Origin: Streptomyces sp. NBC_00878 | GTDB lineage: Bacteria > Actinomycetota > Actinomycetes > Streptomycetales > Streptomycetaceae | NCBI RefSeq assembly: GCF_026341515.1 | Contig: NZ_JAPEOK010000001.1 | Location: forward strand, 4,340,001 to 4,404,000 | DNA length: 64,000 nt | Reading direction: 5' to 3' | Shown here: in pieces, positions 7,691-15,987 of the stretch | Numbering within the stretch: the first letter of the stretch is position 1 | Layout: every line of letters begins with the position of its first letter | Made by a program: the position numbers and the translations under genes | Notes under the pieces: model-generated | Databases searched by the model: none | What the model saw: only the letters and a program-made list of their open reading frames with translations | What the model was told of the DNA's origin: nothing

Positions 7691-8452
7691 GTGGGCGCCG
7701 GACACGCACACCGGCTCTACCGGCACGGGCACTCGCCCGTGCACGCCCTGCCGCCGCACACCAAGCTCGCCGCCGTCTTCGCCTTCGTGCTGGTCGTCGT
7801 GTCGACCCCGCGCGAGGCGATGTGGGCGTTCGGGCTGTACGCGCTGCTGCTGGGAGCCGTGGCGTACGCGGCCCGGGTCCCGGCCGGGTTCCTGCTGAAG
7901 CGGCTGCTGATCGAGGTGCCGTTCGTGGCCTTCGCCGTGCTGATGCCGTTCGTGGCACAGGGCGAGCGGGTGGACGTACTCGGCCTGTCCCTGAGTGTGA
8001 ACGGTCTGTGGGGAGCCTGGAACGTGCTGGCCAAGGGCACGCTCGGCGTCGCCGCGTCCGTCCTGCTCGCCTCGACGACCGAACTGCGCGAACTGCTGCT
8101 GGGGCTCCAGCGGTTGAAGCTGCCGCCGCTCCTCGTACAGATCGCGTCCTTCATGATCCGTTACGGGGACGTCATCGCGGACGAGATGCGGCGGATGAGG
8201 ATCGCGCGGGAGTCGCGCGGCTTCGAGGCCCGCGGTCTACGGTCCTGGGGCGTCCTCGCCAAGTCCGCGGGCGCGCTCTTCATCCGCTCGTACGAACGCG
8301 GGGAGCGGGTGCATCTCGCCATGGTCAGCCGGGGGTACGCCGGTTCGATGCCGGTCATCGACGAGGTGACCGCGTCCCGGGCGCAGTGGTCGTACGCGCT
8401 CGCCCTGCCGTCCGCCGCCCTCGTCGTATGCCTGTTGGGATGGACCCTGTGA
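7691..8452 (+). CDS. cbiQ: ECF transporter transmembrane component CbiQ
   Basis: A 253-residue T component linking the metal-binding subunit to the ATPase. About five hydrophobic segments are present, with the ECF-T signature region MRIARESRGFEARG and the second arginine motif LAMVSRGYAG, the coupling helices that contact the ATPase. GTG start at 7691, one base after the cbiM stop. Its own stop overlaps the cbiO start by 4 bp. Confidence 0.9.
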   Translation: MGAGHAHRLYRHGHSPVHALPPHTKLAAVFAFVLVVVSTPREAMWAFGLYALLLGAVAYAARVPAGFLLKRLLIEVPFVAFAVLMPFVAQGERVDVLGLSLSVNGLWGAWNVLAKGTLGVAASVLLASTTELRELLLGLQRLKLPPLLVQIASFMIRYGDVIADEMRRMRIARESRGFEARGLRSWGVLAKSAGALFIRSYERGERVHLAMVSRGYAGSMPVIDEVTASRAQWSYALALPSAALVVCLLGWTL

Positions 8453-9231
8453 CCTCGCCTTCGATCCCGTCTGTCGCCCCGTCCGTCCCGTCCCTGGAAG
8501 TCTCCGGGCTCGCCTTCGCGTACCCCGACGGCCATCAGGCCCTGTTCGGCGTCGACTTCACCGTCGGCCGCGGCGAGCGCGTGGCGCTGCTCGGGCCGAA
8601 CGGCGCCGGCAAGACGACCCTCGTACTGCACCTCAACGGCATCCTGACCGGCGGCGCCGGGACCGTGACGGTCGCCGGGCTGTCCGTCGGCCGCAAGCAC
8701 ATGGCGGAGATCCGGCGGAAGGTCGGCATCGTCTTCCAGGACCCGGACGACCAGCTGTTCATGCCGACCGTGCGCGAGGACGTGGCCTTCGGGCCCGCGG
8801 CGGCCGGGCTGAAGGGACCGGAGCTGGAGGCGCGGGTGCGCACGGCGCTGGAGCGGGTCGGCATGGAGGCCTTCGCCGGCCGCCCGCCGCACCACCTCTC
8901 CTTCGGGCAGCGGCGCCGGGTGGCGGTCGCGACCGTACTGGCGATGGAGCCGGAGATCCTGGTCCTCGACGAGCCGTCGTCCAACCTCGATCCCGCCTCG
9001 CGACGCGAACTCGCCGACATCCTGCGATCGTTGGACGTGACCGTGCTCATGGTCACGCACGACCTGCCGTACGCCCTCGAACTGTGCCCGCGCGCCCTGA
9101 TCCTCAGCGAGGGCGTGATCGCGGCGGACGGGAAGACGGGTGAGCTGCTCTCGGACGAGGAGCTGATGCGGGCGCACCGTCTGGAGCTGCCGTTCGGCTT
9201 CGATCCGCGCTCCGTGACGACGGGCGCGTGA
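8449..9231 (+). CDS. cbiO: ECF transporter ATPase CbiO
   Basis: A 260-residue ABC ATPase energising metal uptake. Walker A is GPNGAGKT, the Q-loop is FQDPDDQLF as typical for ECF ATPases, the signature is LSFGQRRRVAVA, Walker B is ILVLDEPSS, and the switch His lies in MVTHDL. The GTG at 8449 forms a GTGA with the cbiQ stop and has GGGA 8 nt upstream; an ATG at 8440 is the alternative. The 3' end of the gene lies inside the first unit of a 15-bp tandem repeat that begins at 9221. Confidence 0.9.
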   Translation: MTSPSIPSVAPSVPSLEVSGLAFAYPDGHQALFGVDFTVGRGERVALLGPNGAGKTTLVLHLNGILTGGAGTVTVAGLSVGRKHMAEIRRKVGIVFQDPDDQLFMPTVREDVAFGPAAAGLKGPELEARVRTALERVGMEAFAGRPPHHLSFGQRRRVAVATVLAMEPEILVLDEPSSNLDPASRRELADILRSLDVTVLMVTHDLPYALELCPRALILSEGVIAADGKTGELLSDEELMRAHRLELPFGFDPRSVTTGA

Positions 9232-9295
9232 CGGACGGGCGCGTGACGGACGGGCGCGTGACGGACGGGCGCGTGACGGACGGGCGCGTGACGGA
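9221..9295. repeat. Five tandem 15-bp repeats at the 3' end of cbiO
   Basis: Five identical copies of cgggcgcgtgacgga run from 9221 to 9295. The first copy contains the cbiO stop codon, so the array looks like expansion of the gene's own 3' end. There are no spacers, so this is not a CRISPR array. Confidence 0.85.
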
Positions 9296-9404
9296 CGGTG
9301 GTGTCGCCGCTGCTCAACACGCCCGCCTCGATGTTACCCACGGTTTCTACCCCCGAGTAACAAGTGGCCGGAATCGGTGGCTACATTGTGCGCGGTGTGT
9401 CCGT

Positions 9405-9437
9405 GCACTCTGTTTCTGGTCGCACTCTGTTTCTGGT
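9405..9437 (+). repeat. 16-bp direct repeat in front of ohr
   Basis: gcactctgtttctggt occurs at 9405-9420 and again at 9422-9437, a 17-bp period. It lies 36 bp upstream of the ohr start, within the likely leader or promoter region. It could be a regulator-binding tandem site. I see no OhrR/MarR gene in the window. Confidence 0.5.
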
Positions 9438-9472
9438 TCTGAGTTTCCGCGTGCCTGGGGGTGAGGCGATCC

Positions 9473-9922
9473 ATGTCCGACGCCGCTGTTGAGCTCGACA
9501 GCCGTCCCACGAAGATCGTGTACGTAGCGGAGGCCACGGCCCACGGGGGCCGCGAGGGCTATGTCACCAGCCAGGACGGCATGCTCGAACTGAAGGTCGC
9601 GATGCCTCCGGCTCTGGGCGGCGACGGTAACGGCACCAACCCGGAGCAGCTGTTCGCGGCCGGTTTCAGCTCCTGCTTCCACAACGCGCTGGTCCTGGTC
9701 GGCCGCCGTGCGGGCCTCGACCTGGCCGGCTCCACGGTCGCGGCGAAGGTCGGCATCGGCCCCAACAAGCAGCGCGGTTACGGCCTCGCGGTCGCCCTGA
9801 GCGTCTCGCTCCCCGTCCTCGACCAGGGCGTGGCCTCGAAACTCGTGGACGCGGCCCACCAGGTCTGCCCGTACTCGAACGCGACGCGCGGCAACATCGA
9901 GGTCACGATCCTGCTGGGCTGA
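9473..9922 (+). CDS. ohr: Organic hydroperoxide resistance protein (Ohr/OsmC family)
   Basis: A 149-residue thiol peroxidase that reduces organic hydroperoxides in the cytoplasm. The two catalytic cysteines are in SSCFHNAL (about Cys62) and in VCPYSNATRGN (about Cys128), the hallmark pair of Ohr rather than OsmC. The ATG at 9473 follows GGGGTGAGG; an upstream GTG at 9461 is less likely. The gene is monocistronic, with a direct repeat in its upstream region. Confidence 0.9.
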   Translation: MSDAAVELDSRPTKIVYVAEATAHGGREGYVTSQDGMLELKVAMPPALGGDGNGTNPEQLFAAGFSSCFHNALVLVGRRAGLDLAGSTVAAKVGIGPNKQRGYGLAVALSVSLPVLDQGVASKLVDAAHQVCPYSNATRGNIEVTILLG

Positions 9923-9998
9923 CGCGGCGCCGGAATCGCGGGCTCCGCGCGGATGTTGCACCCACTGTCGCAGGCGATTCAAGGGCGGGAGCACGGAC

Positions 9999-11231
9999 GT
10001 GGCGTTGGACGTGAACGTGAACGGCACTGTGGCCGAAGGCTTCGAGCCGGTCAGGGATGCGTTCGTACGGAACTTCGAGGTACTCGGGGACCGGGGCGCG
10101 GCCGTCGCCGTGTACCGGGACGGGCACCGGATCGTGGACCTGTGGGCGGGCACGAAGGACGTCGACGGTACGGCGGACTCGGCGCCCTGGGAGCACGGCA
10201 CCGCCCAGATCGTGCGCTCGGCGACGAAGGGCGTCACCGCGGCCGTGGTCCTTCTCCTGCACCAGCGCGGGCTGCTGGACCTGGACGCTCCGGTGGGCGA
10301 GTACTGGCCCGAGTTCAAGGCGGCGGGCAAGGAACGGGTGCTGGTCCGGCACGTACTGACGCACCGGGCCGGACTGCCGGTCCTGGACAGCCCGTTGACG
10401 CCCGAGGAGACGCTGGACCCCCTGCGCGGTGCCGAGGCGGTCGCGCGCCAGGCCCCCGTGTGGGAGCCGGGCGCCGATCACGGCTACCACGCGCTGACGT
10501 ACGGCTGGCTGACCGGCGAGCTGGTGCGGCGTGTCACGGGCCGTGGGATCGGTGACTGGATAGCCGAGGAGATCACCGGACCGCTGGGCTCGGACCTGTG
10601 GATCGGCCTGCCGGCGGAGGAAGCGGGCCGGGTGGGCAGGGTCGGCCGCGTGGAGTCAGATTCAGGTACGGGGACAGGTACGGGAACAGGGACAGGGACA
10701 GGGACACCGGGGAACGCCGGTGGCCTGCGGTCCCGCCCGAAACGGTCGATCGCCGAGGCCTACGACGACCCGGACTCCCTCACCCGCCGGGCCTTCGCCG
10801 CGATCACCCCGTTCCCGGACCAGAACGACCCGGCGTACCGGGCGGCCGCCCTCCCCGCGACGAACGGCATCGCGACGGCGGACGGTCTGGCCCGCTTCTA
10901 CGCGTCCCTGATCGGCGAAGTGGACGGCGGGCCGCGCCTGTTCACGCCTGGGACGCTGGCGGCGGCCCGTGCCGAGGAGTCCGCGGGGCCGGACCGGGTC
11001 CTGGTGATCAAAACCCGTTTCGGCCTGGGCTACATGCTCCACGGCTCGGCCTCCCCCTACCTGGACACCGGCTCGTTCGGCCACCCCGGCCGCGGCGGCT
11101 CCCTCGGCTTCGCCGACCCGGAGTCGGGCATCGCCTTCGCGTACGTCACCAACGGCTTCCGCAAGACGGTGACGGCGGATCCGCGGGCGCAGGCGTTGGT
11201 GCGAGGGGTACGGGCGGCGTTGGCGGCGTAG
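9999..11231 (+). CDS. Serine hydrolase of beta-lactamase/EstB esterase family
   Basis: A 410-residue class C beta-lactamase-fold enzyme, probably an esterase. The nucleophile motif is SATKG (SxxK, about residues 69-73); the Tyr motif lies in YHALTYGW (about 165), and GHPGRGGSLGF matches the HxG region near the C-terminus. No signal peptide is visible, so it is likely cytoplasmic, as in EstB-type enzymes. GTG start at 9999. A low-complexity Gly-Thr stretch (residues 223-236) interrupts the protein between DLWIGLPAEE and the following helical region. Confidence 0.85.
   Translation: MALDVNVNGTVAEGFEPVRDAFVRNFEVLGDRGAAVAVYRDGHRIVDLWAGTKDVDGTADSAPWEHGTAQIVRSATKGVTAAVVLLLHQRGLLDLDAPVGEYWPEFKAAGKERVLVRHVLTHRAGLPVLDSPLTPEETLDPLRGAEAVARQAPVWEPGADHGYHALTYGWLTGELVRRVTGRGIGDWIAEEITGPLGSDLWIGLPAEEAGRVGRVGRVESDSGTGTGTGTGTGTGTPGNAGGLRSRPKRSIAEAYDDPDSLTRRAFAAITPFPDQNDPAYRAAALPATNGIATADGLARFYASLIGEVDGGPRLFTPGTLAAARAEESAGPDRVLVIKTRFGLGYMLHGSASPYLDTGSFGHPGRGGSLGFADPESGIAFAYVTNGFRKTVTADPRAQALVRGVRAALAA
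10665..10706 (+). repeat. In-frame Gly-Thr minisatellite
   Basis: Seven 6-bp units (ggt acg / ggg aca variants) encode (Gly-Thr)7 inside the serine hydrolase gene. The last three units are identical, suggesting recent slippage; the reading frame is kept. It probably encodes a flexible surface loop. Confidence 0.85.
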
Positions 11232-11314
11232 AGGCTCTCCCCCCGGCGGATTCCTGCCCGGCGCGGACCTTTCCCCAGGGCGGACTCTTGCCCGGCGCGG
11301 ACTCTTCCCCGGGA

Positions 11315-11349
11315 CCCGGTGAGCCGCCTTCGTGATGCGGCTCACCGGG
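11315..11349. terminator. 13-bp bidirectional terminator
   Basis: cccggtgagccgc (11315-11327) pairs perfectly with 11337-11349 around a 9-nt loop. It lies between the convergent serine hydrolase gene and the small secreted protein gene. Just upstream are two direct copies of tgcccggcgcggac. Confidence 0.75.
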
Positions 11350-11403
11350 AGTCACAGGAGAAGCAGCTCCGGCCGAGAGGCCCGGGCTGGTGCCTGACAG
11401 GGC

Positions 11404-11763
11404 CTAGCGGGGCACCTGGCTGTACGAACAAATCTCACCGGGCTGCTCGCAGAGCTCGACCGCGATGACCGTACCGGGGAACGTCCGGTTCCCGCAGCCG
11501 CCGGCCGATCCGTTGCCGTCGCCTACGTCGCCGACATAGCCCTCTTCCCTGGTCCAGAAGCTGGCGTAGACCCCGTTCCCGTCCCGCTCCATGTCGCATA
11601 CCTCGACCCAGTGGCGGTTGGCTGCGACGCCGACGTAGTCGCTCCCTTCGTGCATTCGGAAGTAGCTCGCCGCTTGAGCCGGGAGGGCAGTAGCGAGCGC
11701 CAGCATGCCAGCGCCCGCGAGCACCGAAGCCAGTCGGCCCAGTGTCAATCCACTGATCTTCAT
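11404..11763 (-). CDS. Small secreted cysteine-containing protein
   Basis: A 119-residue protein with a clear Sec signal peptide: a basic start, a hydrophobic core around ASVLAGAGMLALATAL, and an AQA-A cleavage site near residue 31. The mature part is about 88 residues, Gly/Asn-rich, with four Cys (in EVCDM, GGCGN, ELCEQ, EICSY) that could form two disulfides. The ATG at 11763 has a GGGGAG ribosome binding site. I do not recognise the family; small, secreted, disulfide-bonded Streptomyces proteins include inhibitors and surface proteins. Confidence 0.8.
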   Translation of the reverse strand: MKISGLTLGRLASVLAGAGMLALATALPAQAASYFRMHEGSDYVGVAANRHWVEVCDMERDGNGVYASFWTREEGYVGDVGDGNGSAGGCGNRTFPGTVIAVELCEQPGEICSYSQVPR

Positions 11764-11771
11764 GTCTCCCC

Positions 11772-11807
11772 TTTTTTGACACGCAGTGGTTTTTTGACAC
11801 GCAGTGG
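11772..11807 (-). repeat. 18-bp tandem duplication in the leader of the secreted-protein gene
   Basis: ttttttgacacgcagtgg occurs twice in tandem (11772-11789, 11790-11807), directly upstream of the ribosome binding site of the minus-strand secreted-protein gene. Each copy gives an A6 run in the mRNA leader, unusual in such GC-rich DNA. The rest of the gap to 12150 has no gene and no promoter I can call with confidence. Confidence 0.7.
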
Positions 11808-12150
11808 CGAGCCGGGTTCCCCCATGGGTCCTCGATCGGTCCCCCGAGCAGCCACTGTGCGCCGCCGCTGGTCGAGCGGCCGCCGTGTCATGACGGTATG
11901 AACGGCGGCGACGCGGCTGTCGCGTCCCGCCGTGGTTGCACTCCCACCCCACCACGCCCGACAGTCGCACGGATCCTGCAACTATGTGGGTACCGGTCCC
12001 GCAACGTCCTTGGTAGCGCGGGAAGTTGATGCCACCCCGACGCTGGCCGAGACGCTGCCGTGAGGAGCCCGGCACGCCTGGGCCGTGTTGTGGCGGCGGG
12101 TGTGAGTCGCCCATGAGGCGGGCTGAATCCTCGTCGGCGATACTGAGTCC

Positions 12151-12993
12151 ATGGAGTACGTCGGCCGGGTGCCTGCCCCGCCGCTCGACCGGTTCATCGA
12201 CGACATCTACTGCCTGACGGGGGTGCCGAGCCACCGCCGGATGGTCGTCCCGCCGATGCCGTCGACGCACCTGCTCATCAACCTGGGCGAACCGGTCCGT
12301 CTGTGGGATTCCGACCCTTCGGTGTCACCGGCGTTGTTGACCGATGGCAGGTTCATGGGGCTGTGGACCAGGCGTTTCCTCTATGAGTACCCCACACGGG
12401 CAAGGCTCGTCGGGGTGCACTTCAAGCCCTGGGGCATGTCGCCGTTCGTCGACATGCCCGCGACCGAGCTGCGGGACCGATGGGTGCCCGTCGACTCCGT
12501 CTGGCAGCGGTCCGTGGACCGGATTCGCAATCAGGTCGACGATGCCGCCTCGGCCGCGCAGACGCTGCGGGTCCTGGAGGAGGAACTGCGGTCGCGGCTC
12601 GCCGATGCGCCGTCGCGCGGTCTCGACCTGGTCCAGCACACAGGCGGGTGGCTCGAAGCGTCCTTCGGCGCGGTACCGGTCGCCGCGCTGAGCGATGCCG
12701 CCGGGGTGAGCGGCAACCACCTGGCCACGCAGTTCAAGTCCCATGTCGGGGTCACCCCGAAGAAGGTGGCTCGGATCTACCGCTTCGCGCGGCTGATCCT
12801 GTCGGTGGACGCCCTGCGTCCGGTCGACTGGTCGGAGCTCGCTCTCACGGCGGGCTACTTCGACCAGGCCCACTTCAGCAAGGAGTTCAAGGACTTCACG
12901 GGCCACACCCCGACGGAATACCTCGCTCTGCGGCGCCGGATCCCGGCCGAGCGGGAGTTCCCGCCGGACAACGGTCCGATGCCCGCTGATTGA
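12151..12993 (+). CDS. AraC-family transcriptional regulator
   Basis: A 280-residue regulator. The N-terminal half is a cupin-like sensor region (VPPMPSTHLLINLGEP, VGVHFKPWG), as in AraC proteins with a DUF6597-type N-terminus. The C-terminal half has the two helix-turn-helix motifs: VAALSDAAGVSGNHLATQFK, and WSELALTAGYFDQAHFSKEF followed by the conserved FTGHTPTEYL. ATG start at 12151. The DHFR-like gene 75 bp downstream on the same strand is the likeliest target or partner. Confidence 0.9.
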   Translation: MEYVGRVPAPPLDRFIDDIYCLTGVPSHRRMVVPPMPSTHLLINLGEPVRLWDSDPSVSPALLTDGRFMGLWTRRFLYEYPTRARLVGVHFKPWGMSPFVDMPATELRDRWVPVDSVWQRSVDRIRNQVDDAASAAQTLRVLEEELRSRLADAPSRGLDLVQHTGGWLEASFGAVPVAALSDAAGVSGNHLATQFKSHVGVTPKKVARIYRFARLILSVDALRPVDWSELALTAGYFDQAHFSKEFKDFTGHTPTEYLALRRRIPAEREFPPDNGPMPAD

Positions 12994-13067
12994 TTTCCTA
13001 CAAGCGCGGCCGCCCCAGGGACTGCACGATCGGAGACGACCGCTCAAGCAGAGTCAAGGAGAACCCC

Positions 13068-13685
13068 GTGGGCACGGTGATCATGCACAACGTGGTGTCG
13101 GTGGACGGCTTCATCGCCGACAAGAACGACGACGTCGGGCCGCTCCACGAGTGGTACTTCAGCGGAGACACTCCGCTCACCGAAAGCGGCGACCAGGACC
13201 AGCAGTACGACCACTCCGAAGGCGGAGGAGGCTTCAGGGTTTCGCGTGCGTCGGCGGAGTACGTCCGGCCGATGTGGGAGGCGATCGGCACGATCGTGAT
13301 GGGCCGTCACATGTTCGACCTCGTGAACGGCTGGGAGGGCCGACCGCCCGCGGGCGACCACGTGGTCGTGGTTTCCCACCGGCCCAAGCCCGAGGGCTGG
13401 CACCCCGAGGCGTCGTACCACTTCGTCGACGGTGTGGAGGCGGCGATCGAGAAGGCCCAGGAGCTCGCCGGAGATCGAGTCGTCGCCGTGAGCGCCGGCG
13501 AAGTAGGCGGCCAGATCCTCGCGGCCGGCCTCGTGGACGAGGTGGCGATGGACGTGGTGCCGGTGGTGTTCGGGTCGGGCAAGCGCTTCTTCGGCGGCAT
13601 CGATGGGCAGCGGCTGCTGGAGGATCCCCACGTGGTCATCCAGGGCGACCGCGTGCTGCACCTGAAGTTCAAGGTGCGCCGCTGA
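13068..13685 (+). CDS. Dihydrofolate reductase/RibD C-terminal family protein
   Basis: A 205-residue protein of the RibD_C/DHFR-like NADPH reductase superfamily. It starts MHNVVSVDGFIAD, has IGTIVMGRHMFD and AGEVGGQILAAGLVDEV (nucleotide-binding region), and ends VLHLKFKVR. These proteins are common in Streptomyces; substrates are mostly unknown and true folate activity is unlikely. The GTG at 13068 follows AAGGAG. It is likely co-transcribed with or controlled by the upstream AraC regulator. Confidence 0.85.
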   Translation: MGTVIMHNVVSVDGFIADKNDDVGPLHEWYFSGDTPLTESGDQDQQYDHSEGGGGFRVSRASAEYVRPMWEAIGTIVMGRHMFDLVNGWEGRPPAGDHVVVVSHRPKPEGWHPEASYHFVDGVEAAIEKAQELAGDRVVAVSAGEVGGQILAAGLVDEVAMDVVPVVFGSGKRFFGGIDGQRLLEDPHVVIQGDRVLHLKFKVRR

Positions 13686-13756
13686 GGCCGGCCGATCGGT
13701 CGGCCCGTACCGGGACCGCGGATGCTGCGGGCCCGGGGCGGCTGGGCCGTGTTCCA

Positions 13757-14003
13757 GGTAGCGCGGGCGGCCATCCACAGCCACTGATGAATCGCGGCGA
13801 CGTGGACGGCCGCCTCGAACCGAACCGCGAGCTTGTCTTGGCGGGTGGCACCGCCCGGTGCTGATTGACACGGCTGTTCCCGCACTCGACCGCGTGCAGG
13901 GCCTTGTAGTCCTGCCGGTCGAAAACGGGCGGACGGCCACCGGCCCGGCCTCGGCGCGTGCGATTGCGGACCTGGTCGTTCGGTTCCGGGATCGTGACAC
14001 CTG
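13757..14003 (-). pseudogene. Remnant of IS5-family transposase (C-terminal part)
   Basis: On the minus strand the translation begins TIPEPNDQVRNR, followed by GGRPPVFDRQDYK and HAVECG. These are the C-terminal motifs of IS5-group DDE transposases, including the catalytic Glu region. After about residue 45 the similarity moves to another frame (DKLAVRFEAAVHVAAIHQWL), so at least one frameshift is present. The N-terminal two thirds and terminal inverted repeats are absent. It is an inactive relic marking an insertion or rearrangement site in the 553-bp gap (13686-14238). Confidence 0.75.
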
Positions 14004-14238
14004 AGTTACGCGCACCTCGTCGGTTCCCGGATATGTCGCCAGGAGCCCGGACGTCGAATGACGCGGAAAGAACCTGCGCCCCGGCAGGACGCACGCGGTC
14101 CGCGCCCCCGACGCCTGATCCAAGCCTGTGAACAAACCTCCGCCGCAAGGCATCCGCTGCAGGCCGCTCGGAGACCGTTGCCGTTCCGAAACGTGTCAGG
14201 ACTGGTCGGGCCCAGCCACCCGGCCCGAGACTCGGGCT

Positions 14239-15834
14239 GTGACCCGTCGCCGTATCGCCACCGTCGTCGTTGCCGTCGTCGTCGCGCTGAGTCTCGCGAG
14301 CGTGGTGCTGCACGTACACCTCTCCGGTTCCTCCAGCGGCCACCGCAACCCGGGCATACCGGAGCGCACGCCGCCGGTCGAGTCGGACGGCAAGGCGCCG
14401 ACCGTCGCCCCGGCCGTGTGCGCCGCCCCGCCCGCCGCCCCGGCGCGCACCGCCCGGGCAGCCCCGCAACAGACGGTCAACCGCACGGATTTCAACGGCG
14501 ACGGCTTCCCCGACATCCACCTCGACGCCTGGTACCGCCCGAAGGAGGGCGGCGGCTGGCTGCACCACCGCGCCGTCGTCCCCGGCTCGGCGCGAGGCAT
14601 CGCCCCGGCGGCCGGCGTCTCGCTGAGCCTCCCCGGACTCGACCCGGCCACCAGCACCCGCCCGCTGGTCGCGAACAGCGGCGCCCACCTCACCGGGGAC
14701 CTGGACAGCGACGGACTGGCGGACCTCGTCGTCCAGAACCTGGCAACCGACCACGAGCGCCCCTGGACCAGACAGAGCATCGTCTGGGGCAGCCGGAAGG
14801 GCACGCCACACATGGTTCGACTCCCTGCCGAGTACCCGCTGTTCGCGGCGACCGGTGACTTCGACGGAGACGGGGCGCTGGACCTGATCGGGCTGCGGGA
14901 CGGCCGCGAGGTGCGGCCTCCAGGCTTCCACGAGCCGGGCCACTCGGCCTGCCTCACCATCCTCTACGGGCCGTTCACCCGCACCGGCGCACCCCGCAGG
15001 ACCGTCGCCGTCGAGGCGACCCAGGGTGGATACGTGGGTGTGTCCACCCTCGTCACCGGCGACTTCGACGGAGACGGCCGCGATGACGTGGTCACCCGCG
15101 GTGGGCTGCCCGTGCCGCCGGAGGATCAAGCCGTGTCCGACTGGTACGACGAGGACCGCCTGCCCCGCGGCCTCGTGGACACCCGCTACTACCGCGGTAC
15201 GCCCGCAGGACCGGCCGTGGCTTCCTTGTCCACTCGCGTGGGCAGGGCTCTGCCACTACCGGGCCGCGACCGGACCACACTGCTGCTCACCGCCGGGAAC
15301 CTGGACGGCGACCGGTTCACGGACATCGTCCAGACCGACGGCACGATCCTGCACGGCGGCCCGCACGGCCCCGGCGCCCGCACCAGCCGACTTCCCGCCC
15401 CCTACGACACCGGGGGCGAGGACCCACGCGGAACGTTGCGGACCATTGCCTACACCGGAGGACCCGTCCTCGCCGACCTGAACGGCGACGGCCAGGACGA
15501 CCTGGTGAACCGGGACTCCCGCAGCAAACCGGCGGGTACCGTGACCGTCCTGCTCTCGCAGCCGAACGGCGGCTACGCGCCCCCGCTCACCATCGATCGC
15601 TACCGGCTCGATCTGCCCAGCCGTCCCTCGCACAGTGCGGACGCCGACAACTTCGGCTGGGACGTCGCCGCTGCCGACCTCGACGACGACGGCCGCGCCG
15701 AACTCCTCGTCGGCTACCGGGGCTTCTTCAAACCCCGCGAGGAACACGTCTATTGGGTCTTCCCCGGAACAGCCGACGGCCCAGGCATCAAGAAGGCGCG
15801 GCTCGTGCCCGTACGGGAATTGGGCACAAGGTGA
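14239..15834 (+). CDS. FG-GAP/VCBS repeat beta-propeller protein, membrane-anchored or secreted
   Basis: A 531-residue protein with an N-terminal RRR-preceded hydrophobic segment (about residues 5-27), acting as signal or anchor, then a Pro/Ala-rich stretch. The exported part has seven D-x-[DN]-x-[DG]-type calcium loops: DFNGDGFPD, DLDSDGLAD, DFDGDGALD, DFDGDGRDD, NLDGDRFTD, DLNGDGQDD, DLDDDGRAE. They fit an integrin-like seven-bladed propeller. GTG start at 14239. Ligand unknown; the family is usually extracellular and involved in binding. It lies directly beside the transposase remnant. Confidence 0.85.
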   Translation: MTRRRIATVVVAVVVALSLASVVLHVHLSGSSSGHRNPGIPERTPPVESDGKAPTVAPAVCAAPPAAPARTARAAPQQTVNRTDFNGDGFPDIHLDAWYRPKEGGGWLHHRAVVPGSARGIAPAAGVSLSLPGLDPATSTRPLVANSGAHLTGDLDSDGLADLVVQNLATDHERPWTRQSIVWGSRKGTPHMVRLPAEYPLFAATGDFDGDGALDLIGLRDGREVRPPGFHEPGHSACLTILYGPFTRTGAPRRTVAVEATQGGYVGVSTLVTGDFDGDGRDDVVTRGGLPVPPEDQAVSDWYDEDRLPRGLVDTRYYRGTPAGPAVASLSTRVGRALPLPGRDRTTLLLTAGNLDGDRFTDIVQTDGTILHGGPHGPGARTSRLPAPYDTGGEDPRGTLRTIAYTGGPVLADLNGDGQDDLVNRDSRSKPAGTVTVLLSQPNGGYAPPLTIDRYRLDLPSRPSHSADADNFGWDVAAADLDDDGRAELLVGYRGFFKPREEHVYWVFPGTADGPGIKKARLVPVRELGTR

Positions 15835-15987
15835 CTGCTCCCGCCCTCCGTCGAAGGGAACCCCTGTCCACGCAGTGTCGGCCCGCCGCGGCAACGTCCT
15901 CCCCAGGCCAGGCCAACAGGGTTCGTTCACAGGGTCTCAGCCCACCGGTGCACGCCTACGGTGCCCCATCCCGGCATGCCCAGGGCG

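Noticed and set aside
9221..9295. Tandem 15-bp repeats as a CRISPR array
   Set aside because: Units are contiguous with no spacers and lie at the cbiO stop codon; no cas genes are present anywhere in the window.
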